Origin: Ascidiaceihabitans donghaensis
Lineage (GTDB): Bacteria; Pseudomonadota; Alphaproteobacteria; Rhodobacterales; Rhodobacteraceae
Length of the DNA: 64,000 nt
Assembly: GCF_900302465.1 (NCBI RefSeq)
Contig: NZ_OMOR01000001.1
Location: forward strand, 3,566,729 to 3,630,728
Direction: 5' to 3'
Shown here: in pieces, positions 6,864 through 15,646 of the stretch
Position numbering within the stretch: the first letter of the stretch is position 1
Layout of the letters: every line of letters begins with the position of its first letter
Made by a program: the position numbers and the translations under genes
Notes under the pieces: model-generated
What the model saw: the letters and a program-made list of their open reading frames with translations, nothing else
What the model was told of the DNA's origin: nothing
Database searches by the model: none

Positions 6864-9203
6864 ATGAGCGTCAAAGAGATTTTTGAAACCATGGATTACG
6901 GCACCGCCCCTGAAAACGCATCCGAAGCTTTGGCTTGGATCGTGGATCAAGGCGGACAATTCGGTCATTTCATTGATGGCGCGTTCACAGATCCCGGCGC
7001 AGGGTTCGACAGCAAAAACCCGGCCACGGGCGACGTGCTTGCAACCCTAACCCAAGCAACCGACGCAGACGTCACACGCGCCGTGGCGGCAGCCCGAAAA
7101 GCCCAGCCCAAATGGGCCGCTTTGGGTGGCCATGGCCGCGCTCGTGTCCTTTATGCCATCGCCCGTCTTTTGCAAAAACACAGCCGCTTGTTTGCTGTTC
7201 TTGAAACGCTGGACAATGGCAAACCGATCCGCGAAAGCCGCGACATAGACGTGCCTTTGGCGCAACGCCACTTCTATTACCACGCGGGCATGGCCCAGTT
7301 GATGGACAGCGAATTACCAGGTCGCGCGGCTTTGGGCGTTTGCGGCCAGATTGTGCCTTGGAACTTTCCGCTTTTGATGCTGGCATGGAAAATCGCCCCC
7401 GCTTTGGCAATGGGCAACACCGTGGTTTTGAAGCCTGCGGAATATACATCACTGACCGCCTTGTTGTTTGCCGATATTTGCATGCAAGCTGGTGTGCCAA
7501 AAGGTGTCGTAAACATCGTGACTGGCTACGGTGATGTCGGCGAAATGATCGTCAACGCGGACGTCGACAAGATCGCATTCACAGGATCAACCGCTGTGGG
7601 CCGCCGCATTCGTCAAGCCACTGCAGGCACCGGAAAATCCCTGACATTGGAGTTGGGAGGCAAATCACCCTACATCGTCTTTGATGACGCAGATCTCGAT
7701 TCCGCCGTCGAAGGTTTGGTGGACGCGATCTGGTTCAATCAGGGCCAAGTGTGTTGCGCAGGGTCACGCCTTTTGGTGCAAGAACCCGTAGCTGACGCCT
7801 TCTACACCAAACTGCGCGCCCGCATGGACAAGCTGCGTATCGGCAACCCCTTGGACAAATCCATCGACGTGGGCGCCATTGTTGATCCGGCGCAGCTGGA
7901 TGCCATAACCGCGATGGTCGACGCCAACTCTGCCGGTCACATGCATCAGGCCGCTGTTGATATGCCAACCAACGGAAGTTTCTTTCCACCCACGCTGATC
8001 ACAGGCCTACATCCCGCAGACACGCTTATGCAGGAAGAAATTTTTGGTCCGGTTCTGGTCGCCACAACCTTCCGCACCCCCACTGAGGCTGTCGAGGTCG
8101 CCAATAACACACGCTACGGTCTTGCGGCCTCTGTTTGGTCGGAAAACATCAATCTTGCATTGGATGTAGCCCCGAAACTGGCGGCTGGCGTGGTATGGGT
8201 GAATGGCACCAATATGTTTGACGCGGCCGCAGGGTTCGGTGGAGTGCGCGACAGCGGATTTGGCCGCGAAGGCGGTTGGGAGGGCTTGGGAGCCTACACA
8301 AAAGACGTGTCCCCCCATAAACCGCTCAAGCCCGTATCCCCGAACACAGGCAAGGGCGGCCCCGAAGGTCTGGACCGCACGGCCAAGCTTTATATTGGCG
8401 GCAAACAAACGCGTCCCGACAGCGGATACTCTGCCCCCAGCTACGCCAAGAATGGCACCCTGATCGGACATGTCCCGCAAGCCAACCGCAAAGATGTGCG
8501 CAATGCAGTCGAAGCGGCCATCGCAGCCAAAGGTTGGGCAAAAACGACGGGACATTTACGCGCCCAAATCCTGTATTATCTGGCCGAAAACCTATCTGCG
8601 CGGCGCGAGGGTTTTGCCGACGCCTTAAATGCCGCACAAGGTGGCAAAGGCGGCACCAAGGAAGTCGATGCCGCTATTTCGTGCCTGTTCACCTATGCTG
8701 CTTGGGCAGACAAGTTTGATGGGCAAGCGCATGGCGTCCCTATTCGGGGCGTCGCTTTGGCAATGAAAGAACCCGTAGGCATTATAGGAGCACTTTGCCC
8801 CGACGCGCCGCCCCTGTTGGGGCTGGTGTCGTGCATGGCGCCGGCGATTGCGATGGGCAACCGCGTGATCTTGGCCGCGTCGGAACCCTATCCCCTGATT
8901 GCGACAGACTTTTACCAATTGCTGGACACATCCGATGTGCCTGCGGGTGTCGTGAACATTCTGACGGGTCCACATGGTGATATGGCCGGGGCATTGGCCA
9001 CCCATATGGGTGTGGATGCCGTGTGGTCATTTTCCGCTTCTGATCTGTCCGCAGAAATCGAAACAGGTGCTGCAACCAACCTGAAACGGACGTGGGTCAA
9101 TCACGGCATGGGTCGCGATTGGTTTGGCTCTGCCGGTGCCGGAAAAGCCTTTTTGGAGGCTGCGACAGAGGTCAAGAACATCTGGATACCCTACGGCGAA
9201 TAA
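6864..9203 (+). CDS. Tandem-domain aldehyde dehydrogenase with a degenerate second domain
   Basis: 779 residues, about 1.6 times a normal aldehyde dehydrogenase. Domain 1 (about 30-490) is complete: IVPWNFPLLMLAWKIAPALA, FTGSTAVGRR, catalytic base Glu in LELGGKSP and nucleophile Cys in GQVCCAGSRL, ending in FGGVRDSGFGREGG. Domain 2 (about 505-779) repeats the N-terminal Rossmann half (LYIGGKQTRPDSG, AMKEPVGIIGALCPDAPPL, GNRVILAASEPYPL) but lacks the catalytic Cys half, so it is probably structural or regulatory. It follows deoC and most likely oxidises acetaldehyde with NAD+. The start MSVKEIFETMDYG is used rather than an upstream in-frame ATG that lies inside the intergenic hairpins. Confidence 0.9.
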   Translation: MSVKEIFETMDYGTAPENASEALAWIVDQGGQFGHFIDGAFTDPGAGFDSKNPATGDVLATLTQATDADVTRAVAAARKAQPKWAALGGHGRARVLYAIARLLQKHSRLFAVLETLDNGKPIRESRDIDVPLAQRHFYYHAGMAQLMDSELPGRAALGVCGQIVPWNFPLLMLAWKIAPALAMGNTVVLKPAEYTSLTALLFADICMQAGVPKGVVNIVTGYGDVGEMIVNADVDKIAFTGSTAVGRRIRQATAGTGKSLTLELGGKSPYIVFDDADLDSAVEGLVDAIWFNQGQVCCAGSRLLVQEPVADAFYTKLRARMDKLRIGNPLDKSIDVGAIVDPAQLDAITAMVDANSAGHMHQAAVDMPTNGSFFPPTLITGLHPADTLMQEEIFGPVLVATTFRTPTEAVEVANNTRYGLAASVWSENINLALDVAPKLAAGVVWVNGTNMFDAAAGFGGVRDSGFGREGGWEGLGAYTKDVSPHKPLKPVSPNTGKGGPEGLDRTAKLYIGGKQTRPDSGYSAPSYAKNGTLIGHVPQANRKDVRNAVEAAIAAKGWAKTTGHLRAQILYYLAENLSARREGFADALNAAQGGKGGTKEVDAAISCLFTYAAWADKFDGQAHGVPIRGVALAMKEPVGIIGALCPDAPPLLGLVSCMAPAIAMGNRVILAASEPYPLIATDFYQLLDTSDVPAGVVNILTGPHGDMAGALATHMGVDAVWSFSASDLSAEIETGAATNLKRTWVNHGMGRDWFGSAGAGKAFLEAATEVKNIWIPYGE

Positions 9204-9211
9204 ACGCTGCT

Positions 9212-9251
9212 TAGGCTCAGGACCCATTAAGATTAATGGGTCCTGAGCCTA
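9212..9251. terminator. Perfect 19-bp inverted repeat between converging genes
   Basis: TAGGCTCAGGACCCATTAA (9212-9230) and its exact reverse complement (9233-9251) are separated by 2 bases, between the plus-strand aldehyde dehydrogenase and a minus-strand gene that ends at 9257. It is well placed to stop transcription from both sides, though it lacks a long T run. The core may be a repeat family in this genome; only one copy was seen here. Confidence 0.75.
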
Positions 9252-9256
9252 GTCGT

Positions 9257-9604
9257 TTAGTTGAGGTCCACGATCGTGGTGGTTTCATTCCATCCGCCGG
9301 GTAAATCCCGGGCCTGAATTTGCACCTGCCTTGTCCCTTCGGGAACAGCCACCCCCGACAACGATCTGGTGAAGGGTTGTTCATTGACGTGGGGGTGGCC
9401 CAGAACCCGCATGCCCAGTTCTTTGCCGTTCATGTCCAGAACACGCCACCCGTCCGCATAATGGTCCCATCCAGTGTCGGGATGCGCGATAGTCACGTCA
9501 AACCGCCACGTGCCGCCCAGCTCAATGGCTGTCACCTTGGTGATTTTCGGCGGCTCTGCTGCGGCGGCTGTGGTCAGGGCCAGAACGGCAAGGATGTATT
9601 TCAT
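9257..9604 (-). CDS. Small periplasmic protein of unknown function
   Basis: 115 residues starting MKYILAVLALTTAAAAEPPK, a signal peptide with likely cleavage near AAA-AEPP. The mature part of about 98 residues is rich in beta-type strands (TWRFDVTIAHPDTGWDHYADGWRV, where WDHYADGW is a notable aromatic motif) and resembles a small immunoglobulin-like fold; no catalytic motif. I do not recognise a named family. It lies downstream of the DUF599 gene on the same strand with a 35-base gap and ends next to the bidirectional hairpin. Confidence 0.75.
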   Translation of the reverse strand: MKYILAVLALTTAAAAEPPKITKVTAIELGGTWRFDVTIAHPDTGWDHYADGWRVLDMNGKELGMRVLGHPHVNEQPFTRSLSGVAVPEGTRQVQIQARDLPGGWNETTTIVDLN

Positions 9605-9639
9605 GGCATATTCCTAGCAGAATTGAGTGCCCGACAAAG

Positions 9640-10338
9640 TCACGCTTGTGTGTTCAACAGAATTTTTCGAGACGCCGATGCAAATTCTCTGCGGTAGATG
9701 ACCCCCAACGTGAATGTTGTGGCCACAATCAAAGTGATCGGGCCCGCCAGCCAAGCCACTGTCGCCATCGCAAAATAGACGGCGCGCAGGCCACGATTGA
9801 ACCCCCGTGCGGCCGTTATGCTAATCTCGGCGGCTTGCATCGCACGTGGCATAGCCCGGGAATCTTCCGCATCATTGGGCACCGACGCCACCAAAACAGC
9901 CGTGTAACCAAACAGCCGGTTCGACCAGACAAACTTTAGAAAGGCGTTGCTTAGAAAGAACACAATCACCAACAATTTGATTTCCCAGACAAACGCAGGA
10001 TCGGATACAAGGATCAATTCGCGCGCAAGCCCGCTGACGCGTTCACCGTTCCCGATCAAAGCCAAGGTCCCGCCAATAGCAAGCATCGAGGTAGACGCGA
10101 AAAAGGCCGTGCCCTGGCGCAGACTGGCAAGGATCTGTGCGTCAAAGATGCGCGGATCGCGTGTCACCATCTGCCGCATCCATTCGCGTCTGTATCCGGC
10201 CATAAGTGTGCTGACTGAAGGGTTGGCTTTGGTCGGGTTGTCGATCCACACTCCGATAAAAAACCATGCGCTGAAAAGAAATCCGACAGCGATGACGTCC
10301 AATGTCGAGAAAAAGGCAATGCGATCAATCCAGGTCAT
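9640..10338 (-). CDS. DUF599 family membrane protein
   Basis: About 232 residues with four or five hydrophobic helices (LDVIAVGFLFSAWFFIGVW near the start; MLAIGGTLALIG; IKLLVIVFFLSNAFLKFVW; YFAMATVAWLAGPITLIVA). The segment YRREWMRQMVTRDPRIFDAQI followed by SLRQGTAFFASTSM is typical of DUF599. Function unknown. Start MTWIDRIAFF is preferred because family members begin at this point; an in-frame ATG 12 codons upstream (10374) is possible, and neither has a clear ribosome site. Divergent from glcD. Confidence 0.75.
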   Translation of the reverse strand: MTWIDRIAFFSTLDVIAVGFLFSAWFFIGVWIDNPTKANPSVSTLMAGYRREWMRQMVTRDPRIFDAQILASLRQGTAFFASTSMLAIGGTLALIGNGERVSGLARELILVSDPAFVWEIKLLVIVFFLSNAFLKFVWSNRLFGYTAVLVASVPNDAEDSRAMPRAMQAAEISITAARGFNRGLRAVYFAMATVAWLAGPITLIVATTFTLGVIYRREFASASRKILLNTQA

Positions 10339-10383
10339 GGTTGCGGTGTACAGCGCCGTCTTAAAACTTGCCATCCCGCAAAA

Positions 10384-10404
10384 TTGGTAATATTATTTTA
10401 CCAA
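10384..10404. promoter_or_regulatory. Perfect dyad operator upstream of glcD
   Basis: TTGGTAA (10384-10390), a 7-base AT spacer, then TTACCAA (10398-10404), ending 2 bases before the Shine-Dalgarno box of glcD. The TGGT/ACCA arms are those of FadR-subfamily GntR regulators (GlcC, LldR, PdhR), but the spacing between arms is wider than their usual few bases. A glycolate-responsive GntR regulator is inferred; none is encoded in the window. Confidence 0.5.
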
Positions 10405-10419
10405 CTGGAGGATTCCCAC

Positions 10420-11868
10420 ATGGAAATGCCAATTCCATCCGCATCTGTATTGTCCCGCAAAGCCCGTGTGGTGGAGCGTTTGCAATCCGTGCTGCCCCAA
10501 GATGCGGTCATCCACGACCCCATGGAAACCCGCGCCTACGAATGTGACGCCCTGACGGCCTATCGCTGCCCGCCTATGGCCGCTGTGCTACCCACAAGCA
10601 CACAAGAAGTGTCCGATATACTGCGCATTTGTCATGAGGAAGGCGTCCCCGTGGTCCCCCGTGGATCAGGCACGTCTTTGGCTGGCGGCGCCCTGCCAAC
10701 AGCAGACTGCGTTATTCTGGGCGTCGCGCGAATGAACGATGTTCTGGAAACCAACTATGCGGACCGGTACGTACGCGTACAAACAGGCCGCACCAATTTG
10801 TCCGTGACGGGCGCTGTCGAAGAGGACGGGTTCTTTTACGCCCCTGATCCTTCCAGCCAATTGGCTTGCGCCATTGCAGGCAACATTGCGATGAATTCTG
10901 GCGGCGCACATTGCTTGAAGTATGGTGTCACCACAAACAACCTGATGGGCGTCACCATGGTTTTGATGGATGGGACAGTGACCGAAATCGGAGGCGCACA
11001 TCTGGACGCCGCCGGTCTGGATTTGCTGGGCCTTGTCTGTGGCTCCGAAGGCCAATTGGGCGTTGTGACCGAAGCCACCTTGCGCATTTTGCACAAACCC
11101 GAAGGTGCGCGTCCTGTGTTGGTCGGGTTCAACGACAACGAAGTCGCGGGGGCCTGTGTCTCGGACATCATCAAAGCCGGTGTCTTGCCCGTGGCCATCG
11201 AATTCATGGACCGCTTGTGCATTGAGACCACAGAAAACTTTGCCCAAGCCGGTTATCCTGATTGCAATGCTTTGCTGATTATCGAAGTCGAAGGGTCCGA
11301 GCAGGAAATCGACCACCAGTTGGCCCTTATTGTCGATATTGCAAATCGTCATGATCCTGTGGAAGTGCGTGAAAGCAAATCCCCGGAAGAAAGCGCAAAA
11401 ATCTGGCTTGGCCGCAAATCAGCCTTTGGCGCCATTGGACAAATCAGTGACTACATGTGTCTGGACGGCACAATCCCTGTGTCATCTTTGCCAATGGTTT
11501 TGCGTCGCATCGGCGAGTTGTCCGACGAATTCGGTTTGCAAGTCGGCAACGTCTTCCACGCCGGCGACGGCAATATGCACCCCTTGATATTGTTCGATGC
11601 CAACAAAGAAGGCGACCTTGAGTTGTGCGAGCAAATGGGTGCTGAGATTCTGAAACTTTGCGTCGATGCGGGGGGATGCCTGACGGGTGAACACGGCGTC
11701 GGCATCGAGAAGCGCGACTTGATGGGCTATCAGTATGCCCCTGCTGATTTGGAAGCCCAAATGGCGGTAAAAGACGTCTTTGATCCCCAGTGGTTGCTGA
11801 ACGCCGCCAAAGTGTTTCCTTTGAATGTTACAGAAGACCGCAGAGCACTGCAGATTGCAGCCGAGTGA
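10420..11868 (+). CDS. glcD: Glycolate oxidase FAD-linked subunit GlcD
   Basis: 482 residues; oxidises glycolate to glyoxylate with GlcE and GlcF, passing electrons to the membrane quinone pool. The PCMH-type FAD domain shows VPVVPRGSGTSLAGGALP, DPSSQLACAIAGNIAMNSGG and GLVCGSEGQLGVVTEATL; the C-terminal FAD-linked oxidase part has VFHAGDGNMHPLILFD and GGCLTGEHGVGIEKRDLM. TGGAGGA is 8-9 bases before the ATG, which fixes the start. First gene of glcD-glcE-membrane protein-glcF. Confidence 0.96.
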   Translation: MEMPIPSASVLSRKARVVERLQSVLPQDAVIHDPMETRAYECDALTAYRCPPMAAVLPTSTQEVSDILRICHEEGVPVVPRGSGTSLAGGALPTADCVILGVARMNDVLETNYADRYVRVQTGRTNLSVTGAVEEDGFFYAPDPSSQLACAIAGNIAMNSGGAHCLKYGVTTNNLMGVTMVLMDGTVTEIGGAHLDAAGLDLLGLVCGSEGQLGVVTEATLRILHKPEGARPVLVGFNDNEVAGACVSDIIKAGVLPVAIEFMDRLCIETTENFAQAGYPDCNALLIIEVEGSEQEIDHQLALIVDIANRHDPVEVRESKSPEESAKIWLGRKSAFGAIGQISDYMCLDGTIPVSSLPMVLRRIGELSDEFGLQVGNVFHAGDGNMHPLILFDANKEGDLELCEQMGAEILKLCVDAGGCLTGEHGVGIEKRDLMGYQYAPADLEAQMAVKDVFDPQWLLNAAKVFPLNVTEDRRALQIAAE

Positions 11869-11928
11869 TCCCCCACCCTCAGCCCCCTGCGCCGCGCATC
11901 TCCCTCGGGATTTTTGGAAAAAAGAAAA

Positions 11929-13032
11929 ATGATAACACCTCAAACAGAACAGGAACTGGCCGACTACGTGGCCTCTGCCAATGCGCCAATCTGGGTGCAG
12001 GGCGGTGGCACCCGCGGGCTTGAAGGGGAAGGTGCCGCTTTAAGCACTGCCAGCATGAGTGGCATCGAGCTGTATGAACCCGGCGCACTGACCATTGTTG
12101 TGAAGGCCGGAACCCCCGTTGCCGACGTTGAAGCCGCATTGGCCGCTGAAAACCAGCGTCTGCCTTTTGAACCGATTGACTACCGCGGCCTGACCGGCGT
12201 CATGGGCACCCCCACAATTGGCGGCGTTATTGCCACCAACAATTCTGGCGCGCGACGTATCCAAGTCGGTGCTGCCCGCGATTTTGCCTTGGGTGTGCGT
12301 TATGTGGATGGCATGGGGCAAATCGTGAAGAACGGTGGGCGGGTGATGAAAAACGTCACCGGCTATGATTTGGTCAAGTTGATGTCAGGCAGCTGGGGCA
12401 CTTTGGGTGTTCTGACAGAAGTTGCTTTGAAAGTCTTGCCGGCCCCTGAAACCGAGGCCACCGTTATGATCCACGGCCTCAGCAATGCAATGGCCGTTGA
12501 AGCGATGGCATCGGCGTTGGGCTCTCCTTACGATGTGTCCGGTGCAGCCCATTCCGAAGACCCCGCAGCGCCGGTCACCTTGATCCGTATAGAGGGGTTT
12601 GAAGCGTCCGTGACATACCGTGTCGCGCAATTGACAAAACAGCTGGCGCAGTTCGGGGCCGACATCACCTGCGCCACCGCAGACAGTTCCGCAATCTGGC
12701 AAGACGTAAATGCCCAAGTCTGCTTTCAGCAAAAAGACGGTGACATTTGGCGTGTTTCGGTCGCACCTTCTGACGGCGCACAAGTTATCGCCGCTGCAGG
12801 GGCAGAACAGGCGACTATGGATTGGGCTGGTGGCCTTGTTTGGTTGCGCATGGCGCCAGGCACAGACCTGCGGACCCGTCTGCGTGGCTTTAAGGGCCAT
12901 GTGACCTTGGTGCGCGGGTCCGGATTTCCGCGTTTTCATCCCGAAGAGGCTGGCGTTGCGATGTTGACCAAAGGGTTGCGTCAACGCTTTGATCCCAAAG
13001 GCATCTTGAATCCGGGCTTGATGGCCGCGTGA
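11929..13032 (+). CDS. glcE: Glycolate oxidase FAD-binding subunit GlcE
   Basis: 367 residues. A shortened FAD-binding partner of GlcD: IWVQGGGTRGLEGEG, MGTPTIGGVIATNNSGARR, DLVKLMSGSWGTLGVLTEV; the C-terminus (RFDPKGILNPGLMAA) is the usual end of the family. The start MITPQTEQELADYV lies 60 bases after glcD; an upstream in-frame start would add only five lysine/arginine-rich residues. The stop codon overlaps the GTG of the small membrane protein gene. Confidence 0.94.
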   Translation: MITPQTEQELADYVASANAPIWVQGGGTRGLEGEGAALSTASMSGIELYEPGALTIVVKAGTPVADVEAALAAENQRLPFEPIDYRGLTGVMGTPTIGGVIATNNSGARRIQVGAARDFALGVRYVDGMGQIVKNGGRVMKNVTGYDLVKLMSGSWGTLGVLTEVALKVLPAPETEATVMIHGLSNAMAVEAMASALGSPYDVSGAAHSEDPAAPVTLIRIEGFEASVTYRVAQLTKQLAQFGADITCATADSSAIWQDVNAQVCFQQKDGDIWRVSVAPSDGAQVIAAAGAEQATMDWAGGLVWLRMAPGTDLRTRLRGFKGHVTLVRGSGFPRFHPEEAGVAMLTKGLRQRFDPKGILNPGLMAA

Positions 13033-13397
13033 ACTCTCTTGTCGTCATATTCCTGATGGTTTTCGTCGCGGGCCCGTTGATTTTCTTTCGGTTGGTGCGC
13101 CCTGCGCCGTCGTTGGCGCAATTTCGTCTGTTGGCGGGCATCTCGTTTAGCACCTTGCTGGTCAGCCTTGCCTTACGCTTTGGCTTTTTAGGGCGCTGGG
13201 GCAGCGATCCGTCTCTGACCTGGATCACCGTCGGATTGATCTGGATTGCGTGGGTGGGAATTTTGGCGCTTGGCGTGCAGCGCCTGCGCATGGCGGATCC
13301 AAGTGTGCGAATGCACAACTGGACCGCTGTTTTGGGCGCTTTTGGCACTGCTGTGCCGTGGTTTGGGCTGGCATCAGCCCGTTTTATGACAGGCTAA
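13029..13397 (+). CDS. Small membrane protein inside the glycolate oxidase operon
   Basis: 122 residues with about four hydrophobic helices (LVVIFLMVFVAGPLIFF, LLAGISFSTLLVSLAL, WITVGLIWIAWVGILAL, AVLGAFGTAVPWFGLA). It begins with GTG overlapping the glcE stop (GTGA), so it is translated with glcE, and glcF follows after 12 bases. I do not recognise a family. Its position suggests a membrane anchor or quinone-side partner for the soluble GlcDEF complex, but no haem or quinone motif is visible. Confidence 0.75.
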   Translation: MNSLVVIFLMVFVAGPLIFFRLVRPAPSLAQFRLLAGISFSTLLVSLALRFGFLGRWGSDPSLTWITVGLIWIAWVGILALGVQRLRMADPSVRMHNWTAVLGAFGTAVPWFGLASARFMTG

Positions 13398-13409
13398 GGA
13401 CGCAACGAT

Positions 13410-14732
13410 ATGCAAACGATGTTTACACCAGAGCAGCTCAAAGACCCTGCCATAGAACATTCCAACAAAATCCTGCGCACCTGTGTGCATTGCGGATTTT
13501 GCACGGCCACATGTCCCACATATCAGGTGTTGGGCGACGAGTTAGACAGCCCGCGCGGCCGCATCTACCTGATCAAAGACATGCTGGAAAACGAGCGTGT
13601 GCCGGATGAGAAAACCGTCAAGCACATCGACCGCTGCCTGAGTTGTCTGGCCTGCATGTCCACCTGCCCCTCTGGTGTGCATTACATGCATCTGGTCGAT
13701 CATGCGCGAGAGTACATTGAAGACAACTACAAACGCCCCTTAAGCGACCGTGTTTTGCGTTGGATTTTGGCGCAAATCCTTCCCTATCCGATGCGCTTTC
13801 GCGTGGCGTTGCTGGGTGCCAAGATCGGGCGCCCTTTTGCCCGGTTTATGCCCGACCCGCGTTTGAAAGCCATGTTGGAAATGGCCCCGAAACACATCCC
13901 GCCCGTGTCGCGCAACGACGATCCCCAGACCTTTGTGGCGCAGGCCCCACGCAAAAAGCGGGTCGCCCTAATGACGGGCTGTGCGCAAAAGGCGTTGAAC
14001 ACTGACATCAATGACGCCACCATCCGCTTGCTGACCCGCATGGGTTGCGAAGTGGTGGTCGCCGAGGGTGCAGGATGCTGTGGTGCGCTGACCCACCACA
14101 TGGGCAAAGCGAAAGAAAGCCACGCGACCGCCGCCAAAAACATCAAGGCTTGGGCGGCGGAAATGGACAATGGCGGGCTGGACGCCATCGTCATCAACAC
14201 ATCGGGGTGTGGTACGACTGTTAAGGACTACGGCCACATGTTCCGCAATGACCCTTTGGCCGCAGATGCCGCGCGAGTTGCAGGCATCGCCAAAGATGTC
14301 TCTGAGGTCTTGATGGATTTGGACATCGAGGCAGGCACCGATAAGGACATGGTTGTAGCCTATCATTCGGCCTGTTCCTTGCAACACGGTCAACAGATCA
14401 AAACCCACCCGAAGACGCTGCTGAAAAAGGCAGGGTTCACCATCGTCGAACCCTCTGATCCGCATCTGTGTTGCGGGTCGGCCGGCACCTATAATCTGAT
14501 GCAGCCCGAAATTTCCAAGCAGTTGAAAGAACGCAAAGTGCGCACGCTTGAAGCCAAGAACCCCGATGTAATCGCAGCCGGCAACATTGGGTGCATGATG
14601 CAGATCGGGTCAGCGGCGGGCGTGCCCGTGGTGCATACCGTTGAATTGCTGGATTGGGCGACAGGAGGGCCGCGTCCAGCGGGTCTGGACCGTGGCCCAA
14701 ATGCAGCGCCGGAAATTCCGATGCTCAGATAG
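13410..14732 (+). CDS. glcF: Glycolate oxidase iron-sulfur subunit GlcF
   Basis: 440 residues. Two 4Fe-4S motifs near the N-terminus, CVHCGFCTATCP and CLSCLACMSTCP, then two CCG-domain segments, GAGCCGALTHHMG and HLCCGSAGTYN, as in heterodisulfide-reductase-like subunits. It carries electrons from GlcD/GlcE towards quinone. Last gene of the operon; a terminator hairpin begins 6 bases after its stop. Confidence 0.96.
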   Translation: MQTMFTPEQLKDPAIEHSNKILRTCVHCGFCTATCPTYQVLGDELDSPRGRIYLIKDMLENERVPDEKTVKHIDRCLSCLACMSTCPSGVHYMHLVDHAREYIEDNYKRPLSDRVLRWILAQILPYPMRFRVALLGAKIGRPFARFMPDPRLKAMLEMAPKHIPPVSRNDDPQTFVAQAPRKKRVALMTGCAQKALNTDINDATIRLLTRMGCEVVVAEGAGCCGALTHHMGKAKESHATAAKNIKAWAAEMDNGGLDAIVINTSGCGTTVKDYGHMFRNDPLAADAARVAGIAKDVSEVLMDLDIEAGTDKDMVVAYHSACSLQHGQQIKTHPKTLLKKAGFTIVEPSDPHLCCGSAGTYNLMQPEISKQLKERKVRTLEAKNPDVIAAGNIGCMMQIGSAAGVPVVHTVELLDWATGGPRPAGLDRGPNAAPEIPMLR

Positions 14733-14737
14733 TGCCA

Positions 14738-14766
14738 AGCGCGGCCTGACGTAACCGCGCTTTTTA
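14738..14766 (+). terminator. Rho-independent terminator of the glc operon
   Basis: AGCGCGG (14738-14744) pairs with CCGCGCT (14755-14761), followed by TTTTTA. Directly downstream of the glcF stop. Confidence 0.8.
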
Positions 14767-14854
14767 CTTTATTCACACCATTCCCGACCACTTTGCCCTA
14801 ATTTCGCCTTAAGTTGACGCTAGCCAGTGACAACACGAACAAAGGATAGCGGTT

Positions 14855-15646
14855 TTGCGGCGCTGGATGTCTCTTTCCATCATGGTTCTGGTGATCACCT
14901 CTGCGGCTTTCGCACAGGATGCACGGCTGCGCCGCCTCGATACATCCGATGCAGGCAAAACCTGGGAAGCTGTCGGGCGATTGGACATTGGTGGCACAGG
15001 GTTTTGCACTGGTGCATTGATTGCGCCGGACCTTGTTCTGACGGCAGGCCACTGCTTGTTTGACAAAGCGTCAGGGGCCCCTATCGATCCGCAAACCATC
15101 GAATTTCTAGCAGGGTGGCGCAATGGTCGCGCGTCGGCGTACCGCGATGTGCGGCGGGCCGTTGTGCATCCCGAGTATGCGTTTGAAGGCGACGTATCAT
15201 CCGAACGTGTGCGCAATGATCTGGCCCTTTTGCAATTGGCCCGCCCCATTCGAAATTCAAAGATTGCCCCGTTTGGCACCGCCGCGCGCCCCCGCAAGGG
15301 TGATAAGGTGGGCGTCGTCAGCTATGCCAAAGACCGCGCAGAAGCGCCATCATTGCAAGAAGTTTGCACCGTGTTGGCCCGGCAGGAAGGTGTTCTTGTG
15401 ACGTCGTGTTCTGTCGATTTCGGGTCTTCCGGAGCCCCCATTTTCACCTTTGAAAATGGTGCGGCGCATATCGTGTCCGTCGTTTCCGCCAAAGCAGAAG
15501 TCAAAGGTGACAAAGTGTCTTTAGGCACAGCTTTGGGTGCCCCATTGGCACGCCTGCAAGCCGAAATGATCGCCACCGCGGACGCAGGGCGTGTGCGTGT
15601 TGGCGGCATTCGAAACGACACTGGCGCAAAGTTTATCAAACCATGA
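14855..15646 (+). CDS. Secreted trypsin-like serine protease, copy 1
   Basis: 263 residues, signal peptide (LSIMVLVITSAAFAQ) and an S1-type protease domain. Catalytic triad: His in VLTAGHC, Asp in RNDLALLQL, Ser in DFGSSGAPIF. It ends NDTGAKFIKP. A TTG start is chosen because AAAGGA (14841-14846) is 8 bases upstream; the first ATG is four codons later. The stop overlaps the ATG of a paralogue (ATGA), so the two are made together. Exported to the periplasm or outside; substrate unknown. Residues near the specificity pocket are not those of classical trypsin, so cleavage preference cannot be stated. Confidence 0.88.
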   Translation: MRRWMSLSIMVLVITSAAFAQDARLRRLDTSDAGKTWEAVGRLDIGGTGFCTGALIAPDLVLTAGHCLFDKASGAPIDPQTIEFLAGWRNGRASAYRDVRRAVVHPEYAFEGDVSSERVRNDLALLQLARPIRNSKIAPFGTAARPRKGDKVGVVSYAKDRAEAPSLQEVCTVLARQEGVLVTSCSVDFGSSGAPIFTFENGAAHIVSVVSAKAEVKGDKVSLGTALGAPLARLQAEMIATADAGRVRVGGIRNDTGAKFIKP

